Positions 54,802-63,964 of a DNA stretch of 64,000 nucleotides are shown piece by piece. Below the pieces are notes generated by a model that made no database searches, was not told the origin of the DNA, and saw only the letters and a list, made by a program, of their open reading frames with translations. The translations under genes were made by a program, and so were the position numbers. Location of the stretch: positions 248,001-312,000 of the forward strand of contig JACKBQ010000001.1 in assembly GCA_020634455.1 (NCBI GenBank), written 5' to 3'. Source of the DNA: Ardenticatenaceae bacterium. GTDB taxonomy: Bacteria; Chloroflexota; Anaerolineae; Promineifilales; Promineifilaceae. Each line of letters opens with the position of its first letter. The stretch's first letter is position 1.

Positions 54802-56493
54802 TTACCCTTCGTAGGAGCTGCCGCTGGTGCGCTGGCGTTGAAATTGAACCAGGGTGGCGGCAAAAATAAGCAGGAACAGCACCCAGGCAATCGCTGAAGC
54901 GTAGCCTTGTTCAAAGCGCTGGAACCCTTTTTGGTACAGGTAGAGCACAATCGTCAGGGTAGAATTGCTGGGGCCAGCCGGATTGTTCCCCATGATGATG
55001 AATACCTGCTCAAACACCTGCATTGCCTGAATGACCGTGGTGGTGACCACAAAAAAGGTGGTGGGGCCAAGCAGGGGCAAGGTGACTTTCCAGAACTGCT
55101 GGCGTGGCGTAGCCCCATCGACTGTGGCCGCTTCATAAAGTGAGCGGGGGATGTTTTGCAGCCCGGCCAAAAAGAGGACCGTGTTGAAGCCAATCCACTG
55201 CCAGGCGGCCATGATGATGACCGCCAGCAGCGCTGTGTCACTTTCGGATAACCAGCGAATTTGCGGGTCGGTAAGCGGCAGGCCGATGGTGTTGAATAAA
55301 TCTATGAGCAGCGTGATGCCGTAGTTGATGTAGCCGATGGTGGCGTTGTAGAGCCACTGCCACACCAGGGCAATGCCCACCACGGCGGCGATGCTGGGCA
55401 AAAAGTACACAGCGCGGAAAAAGCGCATGCCGGGCACTTTGCTGTTGAGCAAATTGGCTAAAAACAAGGCGGGGATGACGCTGAGGGGCACGGCCAGCAG
55501 CACAAATTGCAGGGTGTTGCCCAGCGCGGTCCAAAACAGGCGATCTTCTGCGCCGATGATGTAGCTCTGCCCAAAAATAGTAAACCGGTTTAGCTCATCG
55601 TACCGGGTTGTGTCCAACACTTCGTTGGCGAGCTGGTTGGGATTGGCCAGAGGCTCAAAATCGAGGTTAAAAATCTCGGCGTAGTTTTCCAGCCCGATGA
55701 AGTTGGGCGCGGTGAAGGCGTCGGAGTCGGTGAAGCTGACATAGAGCGAGAGGATCAGCGGCCCGGCGAAAAAGATGAGGAAGCCAAGCAGGTTGGGCGA
55801 GAGGAAGAGGTAGCCGTTGAGCATTTCGGTGTCGGCGTTGGTGGCCTGGAAGGCGTCGGCGAGAGGTTGCTGCCACATACCCCAGACCATGAGGCCAAAA
55901 AGAACGGTGGCGGTCAGGAAAACGGCCGTTTCCCACCCCCCAATCAGCGCCGTCGGAATCGTCGCCAATCCGTCCAGCAAGCCCACAGCAAATAAAAAGA
56001 TGATGCCTGCCAAAATGGCAATTGCCCGACCCACCTGACGTACCTGCTGCTGCCGGACCAAATCTCCCTCGAACCGATCTGTTTGGGAGCCAAGCCACAG
56101 GCCAATAAAAATAAGCGCCAAAAAGGGCAGACCGCGGGTAAATGTGTCCGCCAGCGAATCCAGACCGATAAACATGTTGAGCTGGTGCATACTGCCTACC
56201 AGGGTAAAGAGAAAGCCGAGGTAGTTGACCGCCAGCGACAGGTTGCGACCCCGGGAGCGGCGCTGGTTGATGTAAAAAACGGCCGTTCCACTCAGCACCG
56301 CCATCAGCAACAGCAGGACGCCAAAGATGGCTTTTTGCCAGACGGCCGTATCTTCCCCCTGCCACACCAGAAACGCGCCAACCAGCCCTGCCACCACCAA
56401 AATCGCGTGCCAGATCGTCGCCAGACGCATCCAAAGCGCCGCCCGATCTGCGGGAGAAGGTGCCTTTTGTGGATCAACAGTTGCTGTTGTCAT
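54802..56493 (-). CDS. Sugar ABC transporter permease, MalF-type, with extended membrane N-terminus
   Basis: 563 residues, against about 300 normally. Residues about 20-215 add six or so extra membrane helices (TIWHAILVVAGLVGAFLVW, AIFGVLLLLMAVLSGTAVFY, FLALIFIGLWLGS, AIAILAGIIFLFAVGLLDG, AVFLTATVLFGLMVWGMW). The core starts at NGYLFLSPNLLGFLIFFAGPLI; a soluble loop follows helix 1 of the core (NFIGLENYAEIFN...YDELNRFTIFG), and the EAATVDGATPRQQFWKVTLP docking motif is intact. Good GGAG site before the ATG. Works with the MalG-type protein downstream and the binding lipoprotein upstream. Confidence 0.92.
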   Translation of the reverse strand: MTTATVDPQKAPSPADRAALWMRLATIWHAILVVAGLVGAFLVWQGEDTAVWQKAIFGVLLLLMAVLSGTAVFYINQRRSRGRNLSLAVNYLGFLFTLVGSMHQLNMFIGLDSLADTFTRGLPFLALIFIGLWLGSQTDRFEGDLVRQQQVRQVGRAIAILAGIIFLFAVGLLDGLATIPTALIGGWETAVFLTATVLFGLMVWGMWQQPLADAFQATNADTEMLNGYLFLSPNLLGFLIFFAGPLILSLYVSFTDSDAFTAPNFIGLENYAEIFNLDFEPLANPNQLANEVLDTTRYDELNRFTIFGQSYIIGAEDRLFWTALGNTLQFVLLAVPLSVIPALFLANLLNSKVPGMRFFRAVYFLPSIAAVVGIALVWQWLYNATIGYINYGITLLIDLFNTIGLPLTDPQIRWLSESDTALLAVIIMAAWQWIGFNTVLFLAGLQNIPRSLYEAATVDGATPRQQFWKVTLPLLGPTTFFVVTTTVIQAMQVFEQVFIIMGNNPAGPSNSTLTIVLYLYQKGFQRFEQGYASAIAWVLFLLIFAATLVQFQRQRTSGSSYEG

Positions 56494-56538
56494 AGTAAAA
56501 CTCCAAGGAAATATTTGCTAGGGGTTGGTGGTGTGTTT

Positions 56539-56690
56539 GGCCACAGAGGGCACAGAGCAACACAGAGGCAAGGCGGTTTTTAAATCTGTGTCATCTGTGA
56601 AATCTGTGGATTTTTCACCGCAGAGGACGCAGAGAGCGCAGAGTTTTTGTTTTCCTCCGCGTTCTCCGCGCGCTCTGTGGTTAATTTTGG
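56539..56690. repeat. Double CACAGAG-family repeat
   Basis: A tandem of two related units: GGCCACAGAGGGCACAGAG... with ATCTGTGTCATCTGTGAAATCTGTGG (about 56539-56610), and ACCGCAGAGGACGCAGAGAGCGCAGAG with CTCCGCGTTCTCCGCGCGCTCTGTGG (about 56617-56680). Sits between the binding protein and MalF-type genes, where such hairpins often keep the upstream message abundant (inference). Confidence 0.7.
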
Positions 56691-56733
56691 GAAGTGATCG
56701 CAGCGATTACCACGATCACTTCCCGTTCAAAAC

Positions 56734-58116
56734 TTACTGGTTGAAGGTACGGTTGGCTTCGTCGCAGATGGTGGCGGCAAAGTCGTCGATGCTGGTTTCG
56801 CCATTGAGAACGGCCGTTACTGCCGGGCCCATCACGGCATCAAACTCCGGCCAGCTGCCAGCCCACAGAGGGCCTTCGGTGGCGGGATTACGAGCCAAAC
56901 CATTCAGGAATGCCTGGTTATTGGCCGGGGGCGAGAAGGTCAGGAACGCATCCAGCGCATCCTGGCTGACGCGGCTGGGCACGTTCGCGCCCAACTCAGC
57001 AATCTTGCCCTGGGTATCAGCGGTGGTCAGTGCCTGCACCAATGCCCATGCTTCTTCGGGATGCTCGGTGTTGGCGTTCACAACGTAAGCGCCCCAGAAC
57101 AGCCAGTTGCTTGGGCCAGCGGGGCCGTCCGGCAGTTCAACGACGTCCCAGTTGAAGTTAGCAGAGGCACGAGCGCCGGGGGTAGCCCAACGGCCGTTCT
57201 GGAACATACCAACCTTGCCAGCCAGGAACGGCGGTTCGCTATCTTCGCCGTAGGGCACAGCCACGTTGAACTCCTGGTAGATGCGCTGTTCAAATTCCAG
57301 ACCCGCCAACGCTTCGGCAGTGTCCAAACCACAAGCGGTGCGATCTGCATTGTAGAAGTTACCGCCAGCGGCGTTAATCCAGTAGCCATACGGCCCCCAC
57401 CACGCATTTTGGCCGTAGCCGTAAATGTCATCGCCCAGGGCGTTGATGGCCGAAGCAACTTCGATAAAGGTGTCCCAGTTCCATTCGCCATTGGCGGCCA
57501 GCTCACGCGGATCTGGTGCGCCAGATTCGGCCAGCAGGTCCAGGTTCAGGTAGAGGGCAAAGGTAGACACGTCACGCGGCAGACCCCACAGCGTTTCGCC
57601 AGTGTTGCCGGTTTCCGGGTTGAAGGTCAGATGGAACATCGGGCCGGGGTAAAAGTCGGCGTCGTTGTAGCCGTCGGTGGCGTTGGCCATCTCGCGCATG
57701 TCCAAAATCAGGCCACGGGTGGCAAAGTCAGCCACGTCGGTTCCGGGAATCCAGAAAACGTCTGGCGCGGTGCCAGCGGCCAATTCGGTTTTTAACACGT
57801 CCTGGTAGCTGGAGCTTTCGCTGCCGCCTGGTTCGTAAACCAGGGTGATATTGTCCATGCTGGCGTCCAAATCGTCGCTAACGGATTGGTAAACGTCAAT
57901 TTCTGCCTGGTTGTCGGGGCGGGTGCGCCAACGGAGCTGCACTTCCATCATTTCTTCTTCTGCGGCCGGTTCCTCAGCCATTTCTTCGGTTGTGTCGGCT
58001 GCGGTATCAGCGGCGTCATCAGCCGGTTCTTCAGTGGTATCGCCACCGCCGCAAGCCACAAACAGCGCCATGGCCAAAAGGGCAATCAGGAAAAGCCAAA
58101 ATCTTTTCAAGTTCAT
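56734..58116 (-). CDS. Sugar ABC transporter substrate-binding lipoprotein
   Basis: 460 residues. Signal peptide with lipobox LFVAC (Cys22) then an acidic Thr/Glu linker (to about 55). Family 1 extracellular solute-binding fold: VQLRWRTRPDNQAEIDVYQSV, TAPDVFWIPGTDVADFATRG, GLPRDVSTFALYLNLDLLAESG, NGEWNWDTFIEVASAIN, AGKVGMFQNGRWATPG. It captures a sugar, by context a beta-galactoside, for the MalF/MalG-type permease. First gene of the cluster after the LacI gene; GAGGAGAG precedes the ATG. Confidence 0.94.
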   Translation of the reverse strand: MNLKRFWLFLIALLAMALFVACGGGDTTEEPADDAADTAADTTEEMAEEPAAEEEMMEVQLRWRTRPDNQAEIDVYQSVSDDLDASMDNITLVYEPGGSESSSYQDVLKTELAAGTAPDVFWIPGTDVADFATRGLILDMREMANATDGYNDADFYPGPMFHLTFNPETGNTGETLWGLPRDVSTFALYLNLDLLAESGAPDPRELAANGEWNWDTFIEVASAINALGDDIYGYGQNAWWGPYGYWINAAGGNFYNADRTACGLDTAEALAGLEFEQRIYQEFNVAVPYGEDSEPPFLAGKVGMFQNGRWATPGARASANFNWDVVELPDGPAGPSNWLFWGAYVVNANTEHPEEAWALVQALTTADTQGKIAELGANVPSRVSQDALDAFLTFSPPANNQAFLNGLARNPATEGPLWAGSWPEFDAVMGPAVTAVLNGETSIDDFAATICDEANRTFNQ

Positions 58117-58263
58117 TTTAAATCTCTCTCCTCTGTAGAAAGTTTGGTTAAAAAAATTTTTTACAACAGTTTGAAGTGGATTGTTTTGGAGTACCCATCA
58201 CCTCCTTCAAAAAATTGGTTTGTCGATTTTGAACGCTAGTTACGGATGGAAACGGCCGTTCCC

Positions 58264-59271
58264 CTACAAAATTGGTACCGATGAGTGACGAGGAACGAGC
58301 GTGGCCGGTAAAGTCAGATGCTGCTGCTGCGTGTTGGGATCATTCACGGCTTCGATGAGCAGTTGGGCCGCCAAACGGCCGATTTCAGCAAAATCCTGGC
58401 GTAAGGTGGTGAGCGGCGGCGACAGGTAAGAAGCCATCGGAATGTCATCAATGCCAATCAGCGAGAGCTGTTCAGGCACGGCCAGACCCATTTCGGCGGC
58501 CGCGCGGATGACGCCTGCGGCCATCTGGTCGTTTTGCACAAAAATGGCCGTAGGCGGCGTCTCTACCTGCATCAGCTGCGGCAGCGCGGCAAAACCGGAT
58601 GCCGCCTGCCAATCTCCTTCTACCACATAATTTTCAGGCAGCGGCACATCAGCTGCCTGAAGCGCTTGTTGGTAGCCAGCCAGCCGATCCTGCGAACAAT
58701 CTTCGGCCATTGGCCCGGTGATGGTGGCGATGTGGCGATGCCCTTGTTGCAGCAAGTAGTTGGTGGCGTTGACCGCCGTCGCTACATCGTCCAGCGCCAC
58801 AGAGTTCACCGCGTCTTCGCGTGGGCGCGCCCCGGCAAAAACGGTGGGGAACTGGTGGGGCAGGTGGTGGAAACGGCCGTCTGCGTACGGATTGATGACC
58901 ATGATGCCCTCGGTCTGGCGGCTGGGCACCAGCTGCTCGATGAGGGCGGAAAAAATCGCTTCGTCGGGGGCGGAGGCGGAGAGCAAAAAGAAGCCGTGCT
59001 GCCGCGCTTCCTGCTCCGCGCCCTGAATGATGCGGGCAAAGGTGTAGTCGGTGAGGTTGGGGGCGATGCAGGCGAGGATGCCGGTGCGCCCTTTGGCCAT
59101 AGAGCGGGCGATGGCGCTGGGGCTGTAGCCCAGGCTCTCGATGGCGGCTTCCACTTTGGCGCGCGTTTCTGGGCTGACGCGCTCGTTGTCGTTGATCACG
59201 CGCGAAACGGTCTGGTGAGACACTCCCGCTTCTGCCGCTACATCCCGAATGGTGATTGACGATCGCGCCAT
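58264..59271 (-). CDS. LacI-family transcriptional regulator
   Basis: 335 residues from the ATG at 59271. N-terminal helix-turn-helix and hinge (TIRDVAAEAGVSHQTVSRVINDNERVSPETRAKVEAAIESLGYSPSAIARSM) and a periplasmic-binding-like sugar domain (GILACIAPNLTDYTFARII, GHRHIATITGPMAEDC, PTAIFVQNDQMAAGVIRAA, LSLIGIDDIPMASYLSPPLTTLRQD). A longer frame starting with GTG at 59310 begins inside the operator palindrome and is less likely. It would repress the adjacent galactoside operon and itself until sugar binds. Confidence 0.94.
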   Translation of the reverse strand: MARSSITIRDVAAEAGVSHQTVSRVINDNERVSPETRAKVEAAIESLGYSPSAIARSMAKGRTGILACIAPNLTDYTFARIIQGAEQEARQHGFFLLSASAPDEAIFSALIEQLVPSRQTEGIMVINPYADGRFHHLPHQFPTVFAGARPREDAVNSVALDDVATAVNATNYLLQQGHRHIATITGPMAEDCSQDRLAGYQQALQAADVPLPENYVVEGDWQAASGFAALPQLMQVETPPTAIFVQNDQMAAGVIRAAAEMGLAVPEQLSLIGIDDIPMASYLSPPLTTLRQDFAEIGRLAAQLLIEAVNDPNTQQQHLTLPATLVPRHSSVPIL

Positions 59272-59297
59272 TGAGGCTTTTTCTCCTGCTCGCTTTG

Positions 59298-59323
59298 TGT
59301 TACCGGTCACGTGACCGGTAACA
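59298..59323. promoter_or_regulatory. Perfect 26-bp palindrome, probable LacI-type operator
   Basis: Half-site TGTTACCGGTCAC followed immediately by its exact reverse complement. Centre is CACGTG. Position is 27 bases upstream of the LacI-family start, between it and the divergent transporter gene, as expected for an autoregulatory operator. No second full copy seen upstream of the binding-protein gene. The rest of the gap to 59562 holds no gene I can support. Confidence 0.85.
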
Positions 59324-59562
59324 TTAGATTACTGCGGTTGGGCAGCTTTGTCAAGAAAGTGACAAACGAGTTGGTGATTTTGTCTAAACGGCCGTGTTGG
59401 CGGCAGAAAAAAAGGGGGTTTGTTGCGAAATCGCTTTGTGTCACAGGAGTGAGGTTTGTGTGTTCTGATGTTGCCATTGCCAACTATTCAAGTAGGTGTA
59501 AGATTTGGGCTAAAGCAAAGTTCACCTATCTACTATGTAAATTAGGAACAAGCCGATACCTT

Positions 59563-61788
59563 ATGCAACTGTTCAACCGCTCTTCAGAAATGGCAACGGC
59601 CGTTTCCCCCGAAAACAAAAGCGAAAACAACAAATTTGGCACTTTTGATGGCGTCTTCCTGCCCACGCTGCTTACCATTTTGGGCGCAGTCATGTATTTG
59701 CGCACCGGTTGGGTGGTAGGGCAGGCCGGTTTGCTGAGTGGTTTGCTCATCATCATCATCGCCAACGTCATCACCACCTGCACCGGGCTGTCTATCTCCT
59801 CGATTGCTACCAACATTCGCGTGGGTGCCGGTGGCTCCTTTTCCATCATCTCCCAGTCGTTGGGGCTGGAAGTGGGCGGGAGCGTTAATCTGCCCTTTTA
59901 TCTGGCCCAGGCGATTTCCGTCGCCTTCTACATCTTTGCTTTTACTGAAGGTTGGCAATCCATTTTCCCCAGCCATCCCACCATCCTTATCTTGCTTTTG
60001 GCCTACGGAGCCTGTTTTGGTATTGCCTTCATCAGTGTGGGGTTGGCGGCGCGAATTCGTTACCCCATTTTGTTTATCATCGCCTTTTCCCTCTTTTCCA
60101 TTGCTTTGGGTGCTTCCACCCGCTTTGGCCATCCGGGGGCAGTGTACACGCCGCAAATTTTTGGTGAGTTCCCCGGTGGCAACAATTTTTGGAGTGTGTT
60201 TGCCGTTTTCTTTCCAGCGGTAACGGGCGTACTGGCCGGAGTCAACCTGTCGGGGACATTGAAGGATCCGCGCAGCAGTATTCCCATCGGCACCATGAGC
60301 GCCATTCTGCTGAGCTTTGCCGTCTACCTGGGTCTGGCCTACTGGACCTCGCTGGTGGCCACGCCAGTAGAATTGCAAAGCAACTTTACAATTATGATTG
60401 ATCGGGCGGCGTTTGGCTGGGCCATTCAGGTGGGGATTTTGGCCGCCACCTTTTCTGCGGCGCTGAATTCGCTGGTAGGCGCTCCCCGCGTGCTGCAAGC
60501 GATGGCGGCGCATGATGTGGTTCCTTTTAGCAAACAGTTTGCCCAGGAAACGGCCGCTGGCGAACCGCGCCCGGCCATGTACCTCACCGGGGCCATTGGC
60601 ATTGGCACCATCATCTTTGGTTATCTGGGCAGCGGGCTGAACGGCATCGCCCCGCTGATGACCATGTTTTTTCTGGTGACTTACGCCATTTTGAATGGTG
60701 TGGTGCTCTTGGAACAGTCGTTGGGGCTAACCAGCTTTCGGCCACTGTTTCGCGTGCCACGCATGGTGCCACTGATCGGTCTGATTGGCTCTGTCGTTGC
60801 GATGTATCTGATCAACCCCATTTTTAGTTTGACCGCCACGGTAATTGTGCTGGCTCTGTACGAGTTCCTCTCTCTGCGGCAATTGACCGCGCCGTGGAGC
60901 GATGTGCGCAGCGGGATGTTTGTGAGCCTGGCGGAATGGGCCGCCAAGCGCGTGCTGCAAATGCCGTCTGGGCAGGATCGTGCCTGGAAGCCTAGTTTGC
61001 TGGTGCCGGTGCAATCCGTAGCGGCAATACGCTACAGCTATCGCTTTCTAGAGGCGATCACGAAGCCCAATGGTTCATTGCACATCGTGGGTCTTTATGA
61101 AACGGGGCAGCGGGAGCATGTGGAGGCGCTGAGCAAGTACGAGCAGGCGTTTGCCAATGACGGCATTTTTGCCCGGGTGGCGCTGCTGGAAGCGCGTCGT
61201 TTTGGCTACACTTTGCAAACGGCGATGGAAGTTTCGACCAGTACCTTTTTCCGGCCCAATACGCTCTTTTTGCCGCTTTTGCCGAATAGTGACGAGGCGG
61301 AGCTGCAATTTATTGTGGATCGCGCGGGTGAAAATGAGCTGGGCATTATTTTGTATGCCGATGATCCGGAGACGGGTCTGGGGCGAGAGCAGGTGATTAA
61401 TGTGTGGATGCGTGAGCAAAGCCCGGAGTGGGCGATTGGGTTGCGCCTGCCCAATCTGGACTTGTCGCTGCTGCTGGCCTACCAGCTGGCGCGAAACTGG
61501 CCGGGCGAGATTAATTTGCTAACGGCCGTTTCTGATGCCGCCGAAGAGGCAAACGCCCAGGCCTATCTGGCGCAGCTCATGGAGCTTGGGCGCATGCCCA
61601 AAGGTACCACGTCACTGGTGTATGTGGGGGATTTTGAAACCTGCTTACAAAAAGCGCCCCAGGCCGATCTAAACATCTTTGGCTTGCAAACGCATGTCAA
61701 CCTGCCTTTCATGCGACATGTGATGGCTCTTACCGATGCTTCCTGCATCTTTGTGCGGGATTCGGGCATGGAGAGTGCGCTGGTTTAA
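59563..61788 (+). CDS. Cation-chloride cotransporter-like APC-superfamily transporter (SLC12-type)
   Basis: 741 residues from the ATG at 59563; a frame open from 59311 covers the operator region and is not believable. Twelve membrane helices (about 25-470) with KFGTFDGVFLPTLLTILGAVMYLRTGWVVGQAG, VGAGGSFSIISQSLGLEVGG, FAVFFPAVTGVLAGVNLSGTLKDPR and LNSLVGAPRVLQAMAAHDV, the hallmark blocks of Na-K-Cl / K-Cl cotransporters. The C-terminal 260 residues are a soluble SLC12-like regulatory domain (SLHIVGLYE, VSTSTFFRPNTLFLPLL, LVYVGDFETCLQKA). Probably moves K+, Na+ or amino-acid ions with Cl-. An ACGGCCGT site lies just inside the gene (59596). Confidence 0.92.
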   Translation: MQLFNRSSEMATAVSPENKSENNKFGTFDGVFLPTLLTILGAVMYLRTGWVVGQAGLLSGLLIIIIANVITTCTGLSISSIATNIRVGAGGSFSIISQSLGLEVGGSVNLPFYLAQAISVAFYIFAFTEGWQSIFPSHPTILILLLAYGACFGIAFISVGLAARIRYPILFIIAFSLFSIALGASTRFGHPGAVYTPQIFGEFPGGNNFWSVFAVFFPAVTGVLAGVNLSGTLKDPRSSIPIGTMSAILLSFAVYLGLAYWTSLVATPVELQSNFTIMIDRAAFGWAIQVGILAATFSAALNSLVGAPRVLQAMAAHDVVPFSKQFAQETAAGEPRPAMYLTGAIGIGTIIFGYLGSGLNGIAPLMTMFFLVTYAILNGVVLLEQSLGLTSFRPLFRVPRMVPLIGLIGSVVAMYLINPIFSLTATVIVLALYEFLSLRQLTAPWSDVRSGMFVSLAEWAAKRVLQMPSGQDRAWKPSLLVPVQSVAAIRYSYRFLEAITKPNGSLHIVGLYETGQREHVEALSKYEQAFANDGIFARVALLEARRFGYTLQTAMEVSTSTFFRPNTLFLPLLPNSDEAELQFIVDRAGENELGIILYADDPETGLGREQVINVWMREQSPEWAIGLRLPNLDLSLLLAYQLARNWPGEINLLTAVSDAAEEANAQAYLAQLMELGRMPKGTTSLVYVGDFETCLQKAPQADLNIFGLQTHVNLPFMRHVMALTDASCIFVRDSGMESALV

Positions 61789-61947
61789 GATAGACAGCGT
61801 CGATCGCGGTGCCGAGAATAGTTGCGCTGTAGGTGCGGCTTGCCTGTCTTGGGGCGATTCGTGTTTTGTTACAGGGTGCCTCTCATGAAAACTATACAAA
61901 TCTATAGAAACATTGCTATTTTTATGCAGTTTGCTATAGTTTTCCGC

Positions 61948-62574
61948 ATGGATAGTGAATGGCTTAACTTGAGCGAGGCGGCTGATCTGCTGGGGGTACA
62001 TCCGGCAACGGCGCGTGCCTGGGGGGATAAAGGCGATCTGATGATGCAGCGTACCCCAGGCGGACATCGCCGGTTTCGTCGGGCTGATGTGGAAGCGCAC
62101 CTGGAAACGGCCGTTCGTAGCCAGAGCGGCGGCGTGCAGCTGGTAGTGCAAAACATGGTTGGCCGCGCCCGCCTGGAACTCACCGACGGCGCTCTCAACG
62201 GCGAAAGTTGGTACCAAACCCTGGACGACACTGCCCGCCAGCAATTGCGTCAGATCGGTCACCAGCTCATTCATCTTTTTCAGCAATATTTAACCCAAAC
62301 CATGCCGTTGCCTGCTGCCCGCGCCGAGGCCAGAGCCATCGGCCGGCAATACGAGCGGCTAGGCCGCGCAAGTGGCCTGTCGCTGGCAGAAACAACCCGC
62401 GCTTACCTCTTTTTTCGCGAGTTTTTGTCGCAAACGGTGTATGACATGGCCGAAACAACGGGCACCCAGGGGCCAGTGCATTGGGGCCAGATTCACCAAA
62501 AAATAATCACCATTACCAACGAGGTTTTGCTCGCTTTGGTGGCTGCACACGAGGAACTGACCCATGGCGCGTGA
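61948..62574 (+). CDS. MerR/excisionase-type HTH regulator with helical sensor domain
   Basis: 208 residues from the ATG at 61948; a TATAGT nine bases upstream and no Shine-Dalgarno suggest a leaderless message. DNA-binding part about 3-52 (WLNLSEAADLLGVHPATARAWGDKGDL, RTPGGHRRFRRADVEAHL) of the MerR/HTH_17 kind. About 95-205 is helical (IGHQLIHLFQQYLTQ, AIGRQYERLGRASGLSLAETTRAYLFFREFL), similar in pattern to RsbR-type N-terminal sensor domains. The next gene begins inside it (11-base overlap), so they are co-expressed. Target and signal unknown. Confidence 0.85.
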   Translation: MDSEWLNLSEAADLLGVHPATARAWGDKGDLMMQRTPGGHRRFRRADVEAHLETAVRSQSGGVQLVVQNMVGRARLELTDGALNGESWYQTLDDTARQQLRQIGHQLIHLFQQYLTQTMPLPAARAEARAIGRQYERLGRASGLSLAETTRAYLFFREFLSQTVYDMAETTGTQGPVHWGQIHQKIITITNEVLLALVAAHEELTHGA

Positions 62575-63964
62575 GCAAAATCAGCTTTCATTTAGCCTCT
62601 GGCGCTTGCTGCGCCTGAGCAGTTTTCAGATTGGATCGGCGATGGGGGACATCATTGTTACCAGCATTTGGAACCGGATGATGATTTCCCAATTTGGCAT
62701 TCCGGCGACGCCCGTGAGCTTGCTGATTGCCCTGCGCTACCTGCTGTCGCCGTTAAGTTTGTGGGCGGGGTATCGGTCGGATACACGGCCGTTTCTGGGC
62801 ATGCGGCGCACCTCGTACATCTGGCTGGGGCGAGGGCTGATGGTGCTCTCGTTGCCGCTGCTAGGCTGGAGCCTGATGCGCTTTGCCGCTGTGCATGAGC
62901 TGGGAGCCAACTTCGATTTGCTGGGCTGGGCGCTGGCTCTGCTGTCGTCCCTGCTGTACGGCATCGGCACGCTGGTTTCTGGCAGCCCGTACCTGGCGCT
63001 GGTGCGCGACTCTGCGCCAAAAGAGCGCCAGGGGCTGGCCATCAGCACGGCCGAAACGGTGCTCATCATCTTTTTTGCCATCGTGGGCATCACCTTCAGC
63101 TTTTGGCTGCAAGAATACGATCCGCTTGTCTTTTGGGAGATGATTTTGGCCACGATGATCATCGGCGGCTTCTTTTGGGTCTTTTCCATTTGGGGCGTCG
63201 AGCGCTCGATTCGCCAGCAAAAGGGGATCACGCTGGCGCAGGAGCTGGCGGCGGTGGCCCAACAAAGTTCAGAAAGCAGCCTGTTGGCAACCATGCGGCG
63301 CATTTGGCAAGACCCGCGCACCCGTCGCTTTTTCATCTTTTTGTCGCTGGCCACCTTTTCTGCCTGGGCGCAGGACGCCATTTTGGAGCCATTTGGCGCG
63401 GAACTGTTTGACCTGCCGCTGTCGCGCACGACGCGGTTTAACAGCTACTGGCAGGCGGCGACGGTGCTGACGCTGGTGGGCGGCGCGTACTTTTGGCGCA
63501 AACGGCCGCCTGAACGGCAAAAGCAAATCGCCAATGGCGGCCTGCTGGCGATGGCGCTGGGCATGGTGTTGTTGGGGGGCACGGCCGTTTTCCAGCAAAT
63601 TCACCTCATCGAAATTTCCCTGCTCATTTTTGGCGCGGGCTTTGGCGTTTACACCTTTGGCGGCCTCAGCCTGATGGCGGTGATGTCGTCGGACAAGGAA
63701 GCGGGGGCGTACTTGGGTCTGTGGACCATTTCCGTGGTGGTGTTCAAAGGGCTGGGCACGTTTGCCGGGGGCGCACTGCGCGATCTTTTGTTGTTAGGCA
63801 TTGGCCTGGGTGAGGGGCTGGGGTACGGCTTGATTTTTTCGCTGGAGGCTGTGGGCTTGGCAACGGCCGTATTCATCCTTAGCGGCATTGATGTGCTGGG
63901 TTTTGCCCGCGAAATGGGCCGGGTGATCAGCCGCACCGAGGTACAAATTGCCAGCGCGGATTAG
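62564..63964 (+). CDS. PucC/BCD-family MFS transporter
   Basis: 466 residues, twelve membrane helices. LLRLSSFQIGSAMGDIIVTSIWNRMMI near the start and the PYLALVRDSAPKERQGLAISTAETVLIIFFAIVGI block after helix 5 match the PucC/LhaA (bacteriochlorophyll delivery) branch of the major facilitator family. In phototrophs these help assemble light-harvesting complexes; wider relatives of unknown role occur elsewhere. No bacteriochlorophyll or reaction-centre gene is in the window, so a phototrophic role is not supported here. Overlaps the MerR-like gene by 11 bases. A partial hairpin (GGGTCGAGACCC) starts at about 63984. Confidence 0.88.
   Translation: MAREQNQLSFSLWRLLRLSSFQIGSAMGDIIVTSIWNRMMISQFGIPATPVSLLIALRYLLSPLSLWAGYRSDTRPFLGMRRTSYIWLGRGLMVLSLPLLGWSLMRFAAVHELGANFDLLGWALALLSSLLYGIGTLVSGSPYLALVRDSAPKERQGLAISTAETVLIIFFAIVGITFSFWLQEYDPLVFWEMILATMIIGGFFWVFSIWGVERSIRQQKGITLAQELAAVAQQSSESSLLATMRRIWQDPRTRRFFIFLSLATFSAWAQDAILEPFGAELFDLPLSRTTRFNSYWQAATVLTLVGGAYFWRKRPPERQKQIANGGLLAMALGMVLLGGTAVFQQIHLIEISLLIFGAGFGVYTFGGLSLMAVMSSDKEAGAYLGLWTISVVVFKGLGTFAGGALRDLLLLGIGLGEGLGYGLIFSLEAVGLATAVFILSGIDVLGFAREMGRVISRTEVQIASAD

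Noticed and set aside
59272..59310. GTG start for the LacI-family gene at 59310
   Set aside because: It lies inside the 26-bp operator palindrome; the ATG at 59271 gives a standard LacI N-terminus.
59584..60513. 309-codon minus-strand frame opposite the SLC12-like gene
   Set aside because: Low-complexity Gly/Gln/His composition, antisense to a clear transporter.
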